Source: Clonostachys chloroleuca (taxonomy: Eukaryota; Ascomycota; Sordariomycetes; Hypocreales; Bionectriaceae). From it: DNA of 64,000 nucleotides. Positions 36,339 through 48,813 of this stretch are shown here, one piece after another (the stretch's first letter is position 1; the number at the start of each line of letters is the position of its first letter). The stretch covers positions 3,968,001-4,032,000 of the forward strand of contig JBANAY010000001.1 in assembly GCA_037952775.1 (NCBI GenBank). Direction: 5' to 3'. The notes below the pieces were generated by a model, which saw only the letters and a list, made by a program, of their open reading frames with translations, was not told the DNA's origin and did no database searches. Both the position numbers and the translations under genes were made by a program.

Positions 36339-37856
36339 ATGTCCGCCACGTCTCTCGATGGGCCGCCATCAGGCACCCCGGAGTATGATGCCTGGGCAGC
36401 GCAAGACAAAGGCCCCTCAATATCCATCACTTGCTGGCTCTTCATTTCACTGGCAGCTGTTTTTGTTTTCGCGCGACTGTTTGTAAGGCTGCGCGTGTAC
36501 AAGAAGCTTATGCCAGATGATTACTGGTGTCTTGCAGGACTGGTACGTACATTCTTGACTCCCTCAACATCCCAACCAACTCGTCATTCCTCTAACAGCC
36601 GCCCATAGGTCTGCGGTTTCCTTTCAACTACATTTTCCCAGTTAGCTGTTGAGAATGGAAATGGAAAACATTACCAGCTGCTCTCCGACGAGCGACAAGA
36701 AAAGGTTATCCTTTGGACGATAGTGGCATTCTGCCCTGGCGTCTTATGCTTTGGCTTCCCCAAACTAGCTGTCGCACATCTCCTGATCAAATTGATGAAC
36801 CCTGGGAAATACCATCGGTGGTTCCTTTGGGGAATGGTTATATGGTGTCTCCTCACTCTCTTCGCGACAATCGGCACACTACTGGGACAATGTCAGCCGG
36901 CGAATTCGCAATGGAACTTCGACATCAAGGGTGAATGTGTACCAAAGCATCACATTGTGAACTTCAGTCTTTATGCAGGAGGTAGGATAGATTCTACGCT
37001 ACACGCGACCCGCGTCTATGAAGCTAACCACCTATGCTGTAGCCTACTCTGCATTCGTCGACATTTACCTTGCTGTCTATCCGGCCATCGTACTCTTCCA
37101 GCTGCAACTCAAGCTTAAAAAGAAGATTGCACTATCCATCGCGCTCGGCATTGGTTGTGTGTACGTGTGGATACCTCATGTTCCTCTCAAAATGCCACCA
37201 TGGACAAGAAGTACTGACAAAGATCCAGCTCCGGTGCTGTCGCCTTATATAAAACGACTAGAATTCCCAAAGGCCTCGCCAGCCCTGACTTCTCATGTAG
37301 GTCTTTTTAGTCCGCGACATATTTGAGCACGAGCTAACTCCCTATCAGATGAAAGTTCAGATCTAGTCATTTGGACAGTGTAAGTCATGTTCTTCCATTA
37401 TCTTAATATTATAGTATAGATACGGTATTATTAACATAAGTTTTCAGTATTGAAGGTTCCACCATCATCATGGCTTGCACCATCCCGGTCCTGTCACCAC
37501 TCATGGACATGATATTTGGCCACAACCCATTCAGTTCGTCGAGGCGTAAAACGAGCTCTTACGAAGCGTACAAGATGCAGCCAAGGAGCGGCCTCGGGAC
37601 CACCGATACTCGCGGGCGGCAGTCGAAGCCTCCTACGCAGTACGATCTCGAGAAAACGGCGTTCGATGATCGCGATGGCAGCCAGGAGATTATCATCAGT
37701 GGACGCAGTAATGAGCCGAGTTCCTCCGATCGATACCCTCTCCAAAACTTTTCTCGACCGTCTGGCAGCACGCCGCCGGAGGGACATATCATGCGGACCG
37801 ATGAAATTGAGGTCTCGTACGATAACCAGGCTGTACATGGTCGGTCGAGGATTTGA
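36339..37856 (+). CDS. Rhodopsin-like integral membrane protein (fungal 7TM family)
   Basis: Six exons total 400 aa: 36339-36542, 36609-36981, 37043-37160, 37229-37296, 37349-37379 and 37448-37856. The phases of all five introns agree. A short extracellular N-terminus without a signal peptide leads into TM1 (SITCWLFISLAAVFVFARL), then the family marker KLMPDDYWCLAGL. Later segments include VAFCPGVLCFGFPKLAVAHL, GTLLGQCQPANSQW with its conserved Cys-Gln-Pro and downstream Cys, YSAFVDIYLAVYPAI, and VIWTVIEGSTIIMACTIPVL. A 100-residue polar cytoplasmic tail follows. It is a plasma-membrane protein of the fungal rhodopsin-domain family, lacking CFEM. Ligand unknown. It is the third such receptor-like gene in the window. 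Confidence 0.88.
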
Positions 37857-38428
37857 AATAGAAAACAACAAAAAAATCTGGAAAAGTGAATAAGTCGACA
37901 AACCAAGAATATAATACTTAATTAAATCAATACTATTGTAGATGACCACGTCAGGTCTCAAGGGCTCATAACCGTGCCAACTACACTGCAGGGCGGTGTT
38001 CCATGACAACAAGGAATGTTTACAAGTTTAGCATTGATACCTTGGGTGAGCTTGATACACTTCCAAGCACAACATAACCGTTATCACAGTACTTAATTTC
38101 TAGCAATTCTGGTTATACAGAATTTTGCAACATTCGTCTCCTCAGTATCACCAAAAGGCCTATACTATTGACTTAGCACATAGCATCAAGTTGTGCGAGC
38201 CAAAGCAGTCATAGTTGCCGACTTGGGTTGGAGTTCTATGTGACTTCCTGGACGGTGCAGGGTATGTGTCATTGGCTGTCGAGAGAGAAACTTCAGAAGT
38301 CTCTAGCTGCTGACTAATAAAAGGACCGGCTGGTTCTTGGCCGAAATCCCTCGTCTTCGATGCTTATTACTATTGGTTTTCCTTTCTTGGAAGTCAGTAG
38401 GGTTTCTTCGCACCTCTCTTTGCAAAAC
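37857..38428. other. Intergenic
   Basis: About 570 bp; receptor 3' flank and former promoter of the HET pseudogene. No gene seen. Confidence 0.5.
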
Positions 38429-39514
38429 ATGCGATTAATCAATGCACACACACTAGCATTGGAGGAGTTCTTTGGCGCAAGTATCCCCAAATACGCCATC
38501 CTATCTCACACTTGGGGCTCTGAAGAGATCCTCCTGACGGATTGGACGGAAATTGAAGCGCTTCCAAAGAGCTGAGTGTTGAGTGTTGAGCTTGCCCCGG
38601 CCAAGGCTGGATATGGAAAGATTAAGAATGCTCTAAAACAGGCAATACGAGATGGTCTGGACTATCTTTGGGTGGACACGAACTGTATTGACAAGCCCAA
38701 TTGGAGCGAATTGGCCGAGGCCATCAACTCCATGTTCGCCTGGTATCGAAATTCAGTGGTCTGCTATGCATATTTAGAAGATTTCACTGAGTTATCAATT
38801 CCGCCGACGAGGCAGGAGCTTCAAGACTGTCGTTGGTTCACCAGAGGTTGGACTCTGCAGGAACTATTAGCTCCCGATAAGGTCAACTTCTATTCCGGTG
38901 ACTGGACCTTTCTTAGGTTTAGAAATGACCTGGCAGATACGATCAAAGACATTACTGGAATCCCTAAATCCTTCATCACCGATCGTCATAGCATATACAG
39001 AGCAAGTCTAGCTCAGAGGATGTCTTGGGTAGCAAGACGCATTACGACAAGGCCTGAGGATATCGCGCATTGTATGCTCGGGATTCTCGACGTCAATATG
39101 CCCCTAATGTACGGGGAGGGATACAAAGCTTTCATCCGACTCCGGGAAGAAATCATTAAATCATCTGCAGACGAGAGTCTATTTTGCTGGACCTTTGACA
39201 ACACCGTGCCTATGGACTGGGTCGGTGTTTTAGTCCCTTGACCCATTGTGTTTCGAGACTCTAGTAACTTTGAACCTTACCGACTGTTCCGGGGCCGCGT
39301 ATCTTCCTATTCCATCACAAATCAGGGTCTATCAATCAATCTCCCACTGATAGAGGTAAAGGACGGATTTTTGGGTCTTCTAAACGTGCTATCACTTACA
39401 CGGGGCGCCGGGGCCGTCGCGATATTTCTTCATGGCGACCTTTCCAGCGGGCCAAGTCACCAGGCGCGCCGATCAGGCTTCCCGGGAGTATGGCTGTATT
39501 ATCCAGTTATCTAA
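38429..39514 (+). pseudogene. HET-domain gene with in-frame stops
   Basis: A single frame encodes a clear HET domain: MRLINAHTLALEEFFG, YAILSHTWG, YLWVDTNCIDK, SELAEAINSMFAWY and CRWFTRGWTLQELLAP, then ARRITTRPEDIAHCMLGILDVNMPLMYGEG split over normal family spacing. The frame is cut by TGA at 38573-38575 (inside a TGAGTGT tandem of 2.5 units) and by TGA at 39239-39241, and ends at 39512-39514. No intron I can find removes either stop. Family-like sequence continues past 39515 in other frames to about 40133, suggesting at least one frameshift as well. Relatives induce incompatibility cell death after fusion of unlike hyphae; this copy should be non-functional unless the assembly is wrong. The second TGA could be a mutated Trp codon. 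Confidence 0.82.
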
Positions 39515-41557
39515 TGCCAGTCGAGCATACCAGAGAACATATATTTATTCGACCCAAAATCGGTTTAATCAAGCCTCTCACCACACCTTCAAGACCAGTT
39601 CGGCCCACCACACCTACCAACATCCGCCAAGAGAGTCGGTACCAAGTATTACTCTTAACCGAAGGGAGACTCTTTGTTTCTGCGAACACCTTTCGTCATA
39701 GGCGGCTTTCAAGCGGATATGTTTAAATATCCAGCCTTCCGATACCGCACCCACTGATGGTGTTCTAGTCCAACTGAACTATTACTCTGGCCCAAGTACT
39801 CTCCTGCTATTTCGAGCATCTCTTCAAGCCGACAGCAATACATGCATGTGGTTTTGCAAGGTCCTCGGTTCGTACGATGGAGATATCACTTCCCTGTCGG
39901 AAACTCAACTGGGCGCAATGGCTCGTGACAATCAAAGCACTGAACAACTTTCCGATGGTAATAGAGAGGATGTAAAGATACAAATGGTTGAGGAGTTTGA
40001 CGCAGGGGTGAACTGCCGGATGCGAGTTGTACATATCTCTGTTCGTTCGGAAGCCTCTAGAGACACAACCAGTATTAACTTTGACTTGGGATTTTCCCAT
40101 CTCAGCTCTGGTAATATCTGGCAAATATGCTAGAAGTATTCTGGATAATGACAATGCATAGGCGTGATGGTGTCCATATTACATGCAAACTTGTATCCAG
40201 AATAGCAGCTTTTGTGAGGGTCCCCGAGCTCAATCCTTTTCAAGTTTCATTAACAAAATGCCCAGCCCCTCCTAATTGGGAGCCAGATCTCGAATAAAAG
40301 CTCATAATATCTAGCTACCGCCTCTGAGGCTTGCTTTCACCCTGCAACTTGTCACTGTTTGGCAATATCAGCGTATTAGCAAGCCATTCCCTAGCAAGCG
40401 CGAGTTATTTGCAGGAACCGTGCCGAGCTCTGCTGAACCTGTTAGCTTCAGGATGTTCCTACTTCTTGTTCCATGCAATGATGGGCACTTTTGACTAGCG
40501 CACCTTACTAGAGATGAGGTTACAATCCAGCTATTCGCTGTGAGACGACTTTTTGGAGTATTTTCGAGAGGCCTAGGACAGAATCATTCCATGCAGATGC
40601 GTTCATGCTATACCGTCGAGATCGAACGATCAAATTTCAAGTATAAATTAAAACAGGGCTGCGGCCCGTGCCGATAGACATTGAATTGCTATCAAATACC
40701 ATTCACCTGATAAGCTGCGCCAGGGATAAAACCATGAATCACACAAGAGCTCGATGCAATTGGTGCGCTACATCAACATCGGGACACACAACTTAACTGC
40801 CGCTAAACAGGAGAGACTCCGCCCGGCACTGGTGCGGGAATGCCGGACGTACGGCTTGCGTCAGGCTCACCTAGGAGGTTAAATCGCGTGGATGGTAGGT
40901 CTGGGCAACTGAATGTAGCCAACAGGCCGTTGTGGGCCGAAGCCGCGATGGGAATGGTATCATCCGCAATCTTTCCACCCTGCAGAAAGGGCGCATCATC
41001 CCCAGGGCTGAATGTGTGGTCTGTTATCCTAGAGAGAAACAAGAGAGGAAGTCTCTTGTTTTCTCAAGCGACTTAGAGCCCGGAGGTTCAAATCTCATAC
41101 AATTTTGACTGACGCCTATTTGTTAAACAATCGACACAATAATGTTCAGCCCAGCCTCTTCTTATGCGTACCCAGTATCACCTTCCATATTAGATTGGAT
41201 GGGTGCAGGCGATCAGGGGCAATGTCACTGACTCAAAAAGTGTCGTCTCCGACCCTATCAAATCTCCCTGGTCGCGTGCACCTCGTATCCTGAGCCCTGG
41301 CAGCATGTTTATCACTCTATTTGCAACCAAAGGCCAATTAATTAGGCGTTTCCCGTTTCCACATATATTGCATCATGATAGATTGGGGCAGGTGGGCAAA
41401 GCTATCCTGGTTATGATGACCAGGATCTATGCGGGCCATCAACCTAGTGGGGTTACACATCTGAATGTTTAAATACTGTCTTTCAATCCTGATTTCCTAG
41501 GGAACCTATTCATCAATAAGAATTGCTTTCTAGTGGTCCTATAGCATTGCTCTTGAA
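39515..41557. other. HET remnant tail, then intergenic
   Basis: The first 600 bp probably contain decayed HET C-terminal sequence (a frame at 39846-40133 is protein-like). The rest lacks a clear gene. A minus-strand frame at 40803-41042 has biased, protein-like composition (TDHTFSPGDDAPFLQGG) and is preceded on its strand by a pyrimidine-rich CTCTAG acceptor; it may be the last exon of a lost gene. Near 41080-41098 a GGTTCAAATC sequence resembles a tRNA T-loop but has no paired stem. Confidence 0.35.
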
Positions 41558-42801
41558 ATGCGATTCTCACAAACTCTTCTCCAGGCCATCACTGCCTTCG
41601 CTGCTGGAGCCTCGGCTCTTCCCGCGAGCACCAGCGGCGAGACCAAGAAGTACCTTGTTAAACTAAAGTCATCCCTGGATGCTGATCTTACAGCACACAC
41701 TCAATGGGTGTCAGAAGTCCACTCGCGCAGCCTCTCTCGTCGAGGTGGGGAGACTACTGGAGTCGAGAAGCAATTCAGCTTCCCAGGCTACCAAGGATAC
41801 GCTGGGTCTTTCGATGAAGAGACCTTGGAAGCTATCAGGGCCAATCCAGAGGTAAGAAGAAAATTTCCAATTGAGATTTCAAATGCCAGACAACACTAAC
41901 ATTAAATCCAGGTCGCAGAGGTCGAGCCTGAACTTATTGTCTCAACTCTAGAAACCATCTCCCAAGAAAATGCGCCATGGGCTCTGTCTATAATCTCCAA
42001 TGCCAACCCTCCATCCTCAAGCTCGGCTTACCATTACGACTCTAGTGCTGGAGAAGGATCATTCATCTATGTTTTTGACTCTGGTATCCTACTGGACCAT
42101 GCTGAGTTCGGAGGACGGGCAGTGGCAGGCTATACAGGCAGCGACCCAACTGACCTGGAGCACGGCACAGGCGTCGCCAGCATGGCCGGTGGTGCAACCT
42201 TCGGAGTGGCCAAGAAAGCTACTCTAATCAACGTACAGGTCATGGGAAGCGCGAGTGGCTCGACAACCACGATCGTTGATGGCATGACCTGGACGGTGAA
42301 CGACATCGTCTCCAAGAACCGGGTTGGTAAATCCGTCATCAACATGTCCTTATCCACTCCCACCACCTCCAAGGTGCTGAATGACGCGGTCCAAGCTGCC
42401 ATCGACAACGGTATCCCCGTTGTCGTGGCAGCGGGAAACTCAAATGAGGACTCCGTCGATACTTCCCCAGCCAACCAGCCCAACGCAATCGCCGTCGCTG
42501 CCTGTAACAAGAACTACCAGCGGTGGGCACACTCAAACTGGGCTCCGTGGTAGATATATTTGCTCCTGGACAGGACGTGACCGTCGCATCTGCCACAGGC
42601 ACCAATGCGTCCCGACTCAGCAGTGGCACCTCCGAGGCGGCTCCTGTTGTTGCTGGAGTGGTAGCATACTTGCTGGCTCTCGAGGGTCCGCGCACGCCTG
42701 CCGAGATTAAGACCAGGCTGGAGGAGCTAGCAATCAAAGACAAAATCACAGACACGAAAGAGGTCCCAAACCTTCTTTTGTATAACGGCATTGGCAAGTA
42801 G
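41558..42801 (+). pseudogene. Secreted subtilisin-like serine protease (S8A), frameshifted
   Basis: Exons 41558-41851 and 41912 onward. A signal peptide (MRFSQTLLQAITAFAAGASA) and inhibitor I9-type propeptide precede the catalytic domain. The catalytic Asp is in YVFDSGILLDH, His in EHGTGVASMAGG, the oxyanion Asn in VVVAAGNSNEDS, and Ser in SGTSEAAPVVAG. The frame that reads to NWAPW stops at 42552, while the family-required NWGSVVDIFAPGQDV continues in the next frame to 42801; one G seems to be missing in the GGG run near 42541. The motif after the catalytic Ser is also unusual: relatives have Met, not Glu, and His, not the first Val. Proteinase K-like enzymes are secreted degradative proteases. 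This copy is truncated unless the missing base is an assembly error. Confidence 0.82.
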
Positions 42802-45800
42802 GGGGCGGTTTTCAGGTGTTCAACCATTACTACGGCTCTGTAACTACTCTCCCTTGTTAATTGAAGTACGCTTCCAATTCATTTCAATGAGACACTAGAA
42901 CTATAAGAACGTTATCTGAGCAGTAGTAAAGCAATAATCTTCCTGTATATCTTTAGCCAAGGTGCAGTCTAGATCATGGCGCGCTAGACATCGCAGCGGC
43001 AAAGTAATGCGGTATATAAGATCCTCTTTTTGGTTACTTCGTGTTCTTAAAAAATATAAGAAGAGCCCCCGAGCTCGCTAGTAGTTCTCACCTCGCTCCA
43101 TCAGCCCCATCGAATCTCTCCAATATCCATTCTAAATGAATCATATTATCCGGTTTTATTACTGAAACGAAGAGCGGCCACACCAACCGGGTTATAAATC
43201 TCTGGCCGTAATCTATAGGCTTTCAGAGCCAGTGAGATAATTTATTAGATAGATTCCCTTTGTAAGAGGATCAAGGGTCTATCTCGTTTGATCATACGCA
43301 GAAAGCAAAGAACAGCAGCGTGGTAGAATGCGATAACGAAGCAAGATATAGCTGCAAAGTGTCTTTGCAAGTGTTTACTGATAGCGTCCAAATTCTTTAC
43401 GGTTTTTAACAGTTTATGGTATCTTACTCCTACTACCTTAATTCTATTCGCGATAGATTTCTGCTGCTGTAGTTGGAGCTACCTGTACGATACTCGTTAT
43501 CAATCAAGGTACTGAACAGAAACCTCAACTGGCCCAGCTCAGTATAGAGGCAAGTCAATTACCAGTTCTGCAAGTTGCCCACTAAATATTGCTGGGGGTA
43601 TAATCGACCCCAGATGTGGTGACTTACGAGACTGGAGCGCTGATGGAGAGCCTCCATATATTCAAGCCGGGTGTCTACGGGGGAATTGGCAGTTCTTGAA
43701 AGCTGGTGCCCAAGCAGCTCATTGAAGGCTCCGCTGAACCCGTTCACAACCGTCAAACAAGGCCATGCAGATCATGATTTCGCAAGAAAGAGGGGACAGG
43801 TTCTTGCATACGCTCTCCTCTCGGTTGTAAGCTGGAGGCTGGCATCTTTTTCAAGCTCCTCTTCTACAGACTGTGCTTCACTTAAGCTGGACTCCTCATG
43901 TAACTGATTCGATAAGAAATTGCCATAGCAGCCATAGAATTGATTGGTGGTGTTCAAATAAAGATCGCAAATCAGCATAAAAGCCAAATAGTACGTGTGA
44001 TGGAATAGGATAAGCAACCTGCGTCATGGCACAAATTATCGCCCTTCTAGAGCTGTAGCGGACTCTAATATTTCTCAAACGAGAGAGATTATCCCTTGCT
44101 GGAATTAATGGAGAATTGTCCTTGCTCTTAGCATCGAACAGGAGTAATAACTCTAGGCGGCTTGGAGAGAGACTCTTTGGATAATATTGTCGATCAAGCC
44201 GGAAAGATACTTGAGATGGTCTGCAGATGTAGCGATGGTAATATCACGGCTGGCAGAAAGTATCTACCAATCAAAAGCGGAGCGGAAAAAGCTTGATGTC
44301 TTCTCTAGTGTTGTTGAGCATGTGGAACATGTTAATCCCCATAAAGCCCTGATGCACAATCCCAGAAGCAGGAACAGCAAGCCGCAGTGCAGCGAGCCGT
44401 CGAAAATGATGTCAAGGGCTCTAGAGATGGAGGGGGCTGGTGAGCGTGCAATTGGCATCGGCAAGAAGGTAAGCCAATCATGTTCCTCTATGATAGCTGC
44501 TCGGAGTGGAGAAGACCAAGAACGAAACTCTTTGTCCCTGAGCACAGTTAAGCCGTCCGCTCGATAATTGAGACGTTGTCCCCCAATACAATTGAATAAG
44601 TCGCAAAAAATAAGGATATATCAAGCTCACAATTGGGGAGAAGTCTCTGTGGAGATTTGCGAATCACATCATCGGCAGGTTGCAGCTTGGTATGTTCCGC
44701 AGGTGCTGTTCCTGGATTGATCGCCAGGGTTCAAAAAAGCTGACGAAGCCCTTGTTCTCGATGAGACGCGGGGTTGTAGAATGGGCCCAGAATGGGACGG
44801 ATCCCTGCGAGGGTCTGCCAAGTAGCCGCTCGTTTCCATTTTGAAGCTTGACAGACGTTTCATACCATATTATGCATATTTAAATGCTTCTGAGTAGGGG
44901 TTGTAGCAGATTTATTTCCTACCTATCTACCAAGAAAAACACAAGGCGGGTCTGGATGGGCTAATATCAATGATGCCTGGTGTGAGTTACCAGATTTCCG
45001 CAGACGCCCCGAGCAGCCCGCCTACCCTATACCACCAATGCTCTCTCGCCATCTTTTGAATATGCATGCATCTACTCCGAATTTAGTCTGAAATGGGAAG
45101 TGAGAATATAATCCATCAATTGATTCGTGCAAGAAAACAAATTATTGATTTTCTTACCAGGATGGCGGTGTGGTAACGTCTATGATGCGTTGTTCCTTTT
45201 GGTGCTTACACCAACAGTAGTGATACGAGGCATCTCGACACTAATTCAGCTGACTAGTGAAACTACACCACAGCTACTAGCTGAACCAACTAGATCAAGA
45301 CAAGACATATGATAAGAGACGCCGAGAAGTCGCCCTTGCAGGCAATTCTGCGTCAAAATGCGAGACCTCTGTAAGAATACGGTTACGCGCACCGAGATGA
45401 GCAGCCTCTCCGCCAAGAGATCCAATTAGCGACCAAGAATGAGATGACGAGAGCCAAGGCCAGGTCTCTTGCGCTACCACACCGCGCAAAGGCCCTCCCT
45501 GGAGATAGAAAATTCGTGTTCCTGGCGCCAGTAGATGGGGCGGACCAGCTTGGCAGCGAGGGAGAGCGAAATGGGTGGGGATCGCGGGTTGTGGGCGGGG
45601 TGGGAGCATATGGACTTTCCGTCTGGATCTCGAGATGATGCGACGGGAGGAATGGCCCAGGGAGCGAAGATGCCAAGGTGCGTCGGGCAGTGCAGCGTAT
45701 CACGTTAGATTAAGAAAGGCACACGGCGCATCGTACGCATGTTTGGACGACCGAAGCCGCGACAGGCCACGTCTCGGATTGCGCTCTCGCTGTCGCTGCG

Positions 45801-46562
45801 CCTGTTCCTGTTACGGGACTGCGGCACATGCCAAGCAGCCCCCAGGGTCCTGGCCAAGCAAAAAGAGGGGAGCCGAGGGACCGACTGTAGCGCTTAGTGA
45901 ACTCGCTGTCATGCTTTACATGCACTGGAATGAGGCGCCAAGGGATGAACACGAGGGCCATACGAGCATTGGCAGAGAGAAAAAAAAGATTGCATTGGGG
46001 TATTCAGATAAAAGAAAAAAAGCAAGCAAGTAATGCATCGAGTCGGTGACGGGATGCCAAGCACCTGTCGGCGAAGAAGAGAACAAACACAGTCCCCCGA
46101 TTGTCCACCCCATAACGCTACCCCATAACGCTCAGAAATGACCAGAACCCCGAAAATCGCATGAACCCAAAACTCCACAGGGTGTACATATCCTCATGTC
46201 CATCATCCCATATAACAACAAAAAACAAGAAAAACAGCGCGTGAAGCGAGAGTGGGTAGCAAAATACACAGAAAGACGTAACGCTTTTTCAATGATCATC
46301 ATAAGTCGTAGCGCTGTGAACCCAGCACAGCATCTTGTAGGTGCGAGACATTGCGGTACCGTCGAGGTACCTCTTGATGCCTGAAAATCATCCCGAATCC
46401 CGGCAGGTCCGGGATACCATCAGATGCGAGAGGCGGAAAACGCAAGGAAATGTCGGAGCATAGGGTCTAGAGAAAATGAACCAGAGTCGCTTGGCATCAT
46501 TTTTTGTCTCTCTTTCGGTTTGTTCTATTGGTTTGGCTGCCGATTCAACCGGCTCGGCCGCT
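42802..46562. other. Long gene-poor region
   Basis: About 3.8 kb with no gene I can support. Minus-strand frames at 44669-44863 and 44264-44545 could be pieces of one old gene; the latter contains a hydrophobic stretch LHCGLLFLLLGLCIRALWG. No junction keeps frame and no family is recognised. The left half is AT-rich, the right half (45.4-46.0 kb) GC-richer with artefactual frames. Confidence 0.35.
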
Positions 46563-46880
46563 CTATACGCAGACCTTGTCGATGACGTTGTCGGTCTGGA
46601 CGACGACGCACTTGCCTGAGACAATGTCGGGCATGGTGTCGTCGGGGCAGTGGCACTTCTTGCCCTTTGCCTCCAGGGGCTGCTGGCGTCTCGAAACGGG
46701 GCAGATCTGGTCGACAGTCTTGCCCTTTGCGCTGGTGCACTTCCTCGTGAAGGAGTCGGGGTTGGTGCCCTCGGGGCAGTAGCAGCCGCGGTCGAGGACG
46801 GTCGGCGAGCTGGTCTTGGTGACGGGGAGGGCGGCGGAGAGGCCGACGAGGGCGAGTGCGACAAGGGATTGGAAGCGCAT
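46563..46880 (-). CDS. Small secreted cysteine-rich protein with duplicated 4-Cys module
   Basis: Intronless 105-aa frame on the minus strand. A signal peptide (MRFQSLVALALVGLSAALP) is followed by two related modules: CYCPEGTNPDSFTRKC...VDQIC and CHCPDDTMPDIVSGKC...IDKVC. Each has the spacing C-x-C-P-x11-C-x11/12-C, so eight cysteines probably form four disulfides. Between them lies a basic linker with SRR and AKGKK, a possible Kex2-type cleavage site that could release two peptides. The family is not recognised. Size, secretion and cysteine content fit effector-like or antimicrobial-like proteins, but function is unproven. Its coding GC is higher than that of flanking DNA. The opposite-strand frames across this gene are shadows. 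Confidence 0.75.
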   Translation of the reverse strand: MRFQSLVALALVGLSAALPVTKTSSPTVLDRGCYCPEGTNPDSFTRKCTSAKGKTVDQICPVSRRQQPLEAKGKKCHCPDDTMPDIVSGKCVVVQTDNVIDKVCV

Positions 46881-48813
46881 CTTGTGTGTAAATGGTAGGA
46901 GTCGTTATCGTAGGAAAAAAGAGGAGGCGGGGTTGAGTATATGTAGTGTAGGGAAGAGCAGAAGTAGGCTCGTCGATCTAGTCTTTTTTTGGTGTATAGA
47001 GGCGAAACCTGTCGTCATATATATTTTCCGGTCTTTATTGTTTTTGTTTGTCGTTGATTTTTTGGTTTATTTCTTGGTATAAAGGATGGACGGGAGAAAG
47101 GAAAAGGAAGGAAAGTGTCTTGTTGCGATGTGGATTTGGTGGTCCGAAAGGATGGGACGGATTGACTGATATACGTGTTTCACCGCCAAGTCATTCACAG
47201 CGAGGATCGGTCGAGAAAGGCAGGCAGCGGACGAAACAGGCAGCGGGCGGGTAGAGTTACAGGTGGGCAGGGTCGCACCACCAACAGTTGCAGTGTCAGT
47301 CGAGTGGGATGTAACAGGCAGGCGGAGACCCGGTCCTTAGTAAGGCAGGGTAGTGTAGGGATCGAAGTCGAGGACAGATGGGATGATCACAGGTCTGAGG
47401 ACAGATGCGTTTCAAAGGGGACGGCGCTCTTTATCATGCGCAGTCCTGGGGTTTAATTAATGGTGCTACGAGAAGGCTGATGTGTGCTGACCGCGCCTTT
47501 TGTCAAGCCAAGCCAAGCCAGCAGAACAGACTCGGATGGCGGGCTCCCTTGGGTCTTGGCTGGTGGGCTTTGGGGCTTGGAACGGGACCCATTGCCGTAT
47601 GACAGCGCCAAGAGACTGAGCCCTATTGTCGCGGACGGACCCCTCGGACCTGGGCTTGACGGACATACGTATGACCCGGCTTCTCTCAAGGGAGGAGGAG
47701 GATTGCTGCGCGTGAGGGCGAGAGCTAGCGCAAACCTAGACCCCCAGATATTGGGCAGCTGCTCGATGGTTCTAGTGATCTAGCCTTCGCTAAGGCCGTC
47801 ACTCGCAGCAGTCACTCCAGCCCTGGACCCCATCGGTGCCTGAGGGCGCGGCCACTATTGGCAGGGAACCCCGCTAAATTTAGCCCCTACCACGCAGCGT
47901 TGCACACCAAAGATCTTGGCCTGATCCGTCGATTCCAGGCCTCCTCCTCCGTTCCTCGTCGACGGCGATCGCTGCTATAATAATCGCCCGCTGTGAATCC
48001 TCTGCTGTTGTGTTATTTGTAGATGTCACATTGCCGTCGTGCATCAGTGATCGTCATCCCCGCGTCGTGTAAACAACACGGTGATGCGATTCACATTCCA
48101 TCCCATGCCCGCCGTCCCAGCGCCATCGTCATCGTCATTTTAATCTCGCGCACAGCCTCATCATGGCTATTTGCTGCAGGGGCGGCAATGTGGCCGTCAG
48201 CCGCACCTGTCTAGACCCTTTTCCCGCCCTCGGGCTCCGATGGGCTGGGCTGGACCAAGTTAGCCACGATAACAGCTGCATGTTTCCTGTCAATTATTAA
48301 ACCTCGATCCCGACGACAGCGTCGCTACTTGTCTATTGTGCATACTATTGCGCGGCCAATCTAGATCTATTGTCCACTGCATTGGACACTCAGACATGCA
48401 TTCGCGCTCTCGGCCCCCAACAAAACCGAAGCTGGGCAATCCCGCGATCCTAGCAAAACCACCTTTTTCTTAGAGCTGCTGCGCCACACAAAATACAATT
48501 CAACGAGAGCTGACATGCTATCCCCCGCAAATCGCCCAGGGGAAATGTCTTCCCCGTCGTGAATCATCGGCTAGCTCACAGTGGCACGGCCGGGCTGACT
48601 GACAGCGCGCGGCGCTTTGAGCAAAAAGACAAAGACCCATCCTTGGGGCCATTGAGAGTTAGCTAAGTCTGACTCACTATCACCAATAACACACGATAAT
48701 ATACAATAAACCCCACGGCATGCGTATGCACAATTAAACGCCTCTTCTCTTATCTCAGCACAGACAAATCTCCCCCCGGTTCCTCCCCCCCAAGCTCGCT
48801 GCCTGGGCGTCGC
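46881..48813. other. Intergenic, GC-rich in part
   Basis: About 1.9 kb. The left 150 bp is the promoter of the small secreted protein. Frames between 47.1 and 48.6 kb show no family features. A short CAAGC tandem (three units) lies near 47503-47518. Confidence 0.4.

Noticed and set aside
41043..41110. Possible tRNA because of a GGTTCAAATC T-loop-like sequence
   Set aside because: The flanking bases do not pair as a T stem and no acceptor, D or anticodon stems can be drawn.
44187..44567. 126-codon plus-strand frame
   Set aside because: Antisense to a more protein-like minus-strand frame and itself featureless; neither could be confirmed as a gene.
45300..46040. Several overlapping frames on both strands in GC-richer DNA
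   Set aside because: No signal peptide, domain or splice pattern; mutual overlap suggests chance frames.
46388..46864. 158-codon Ser/Pro/Ala-rich minus-strand frame
   Set aside because: Overlaps the small secreted protein in another frame; low complexity and no homology features.
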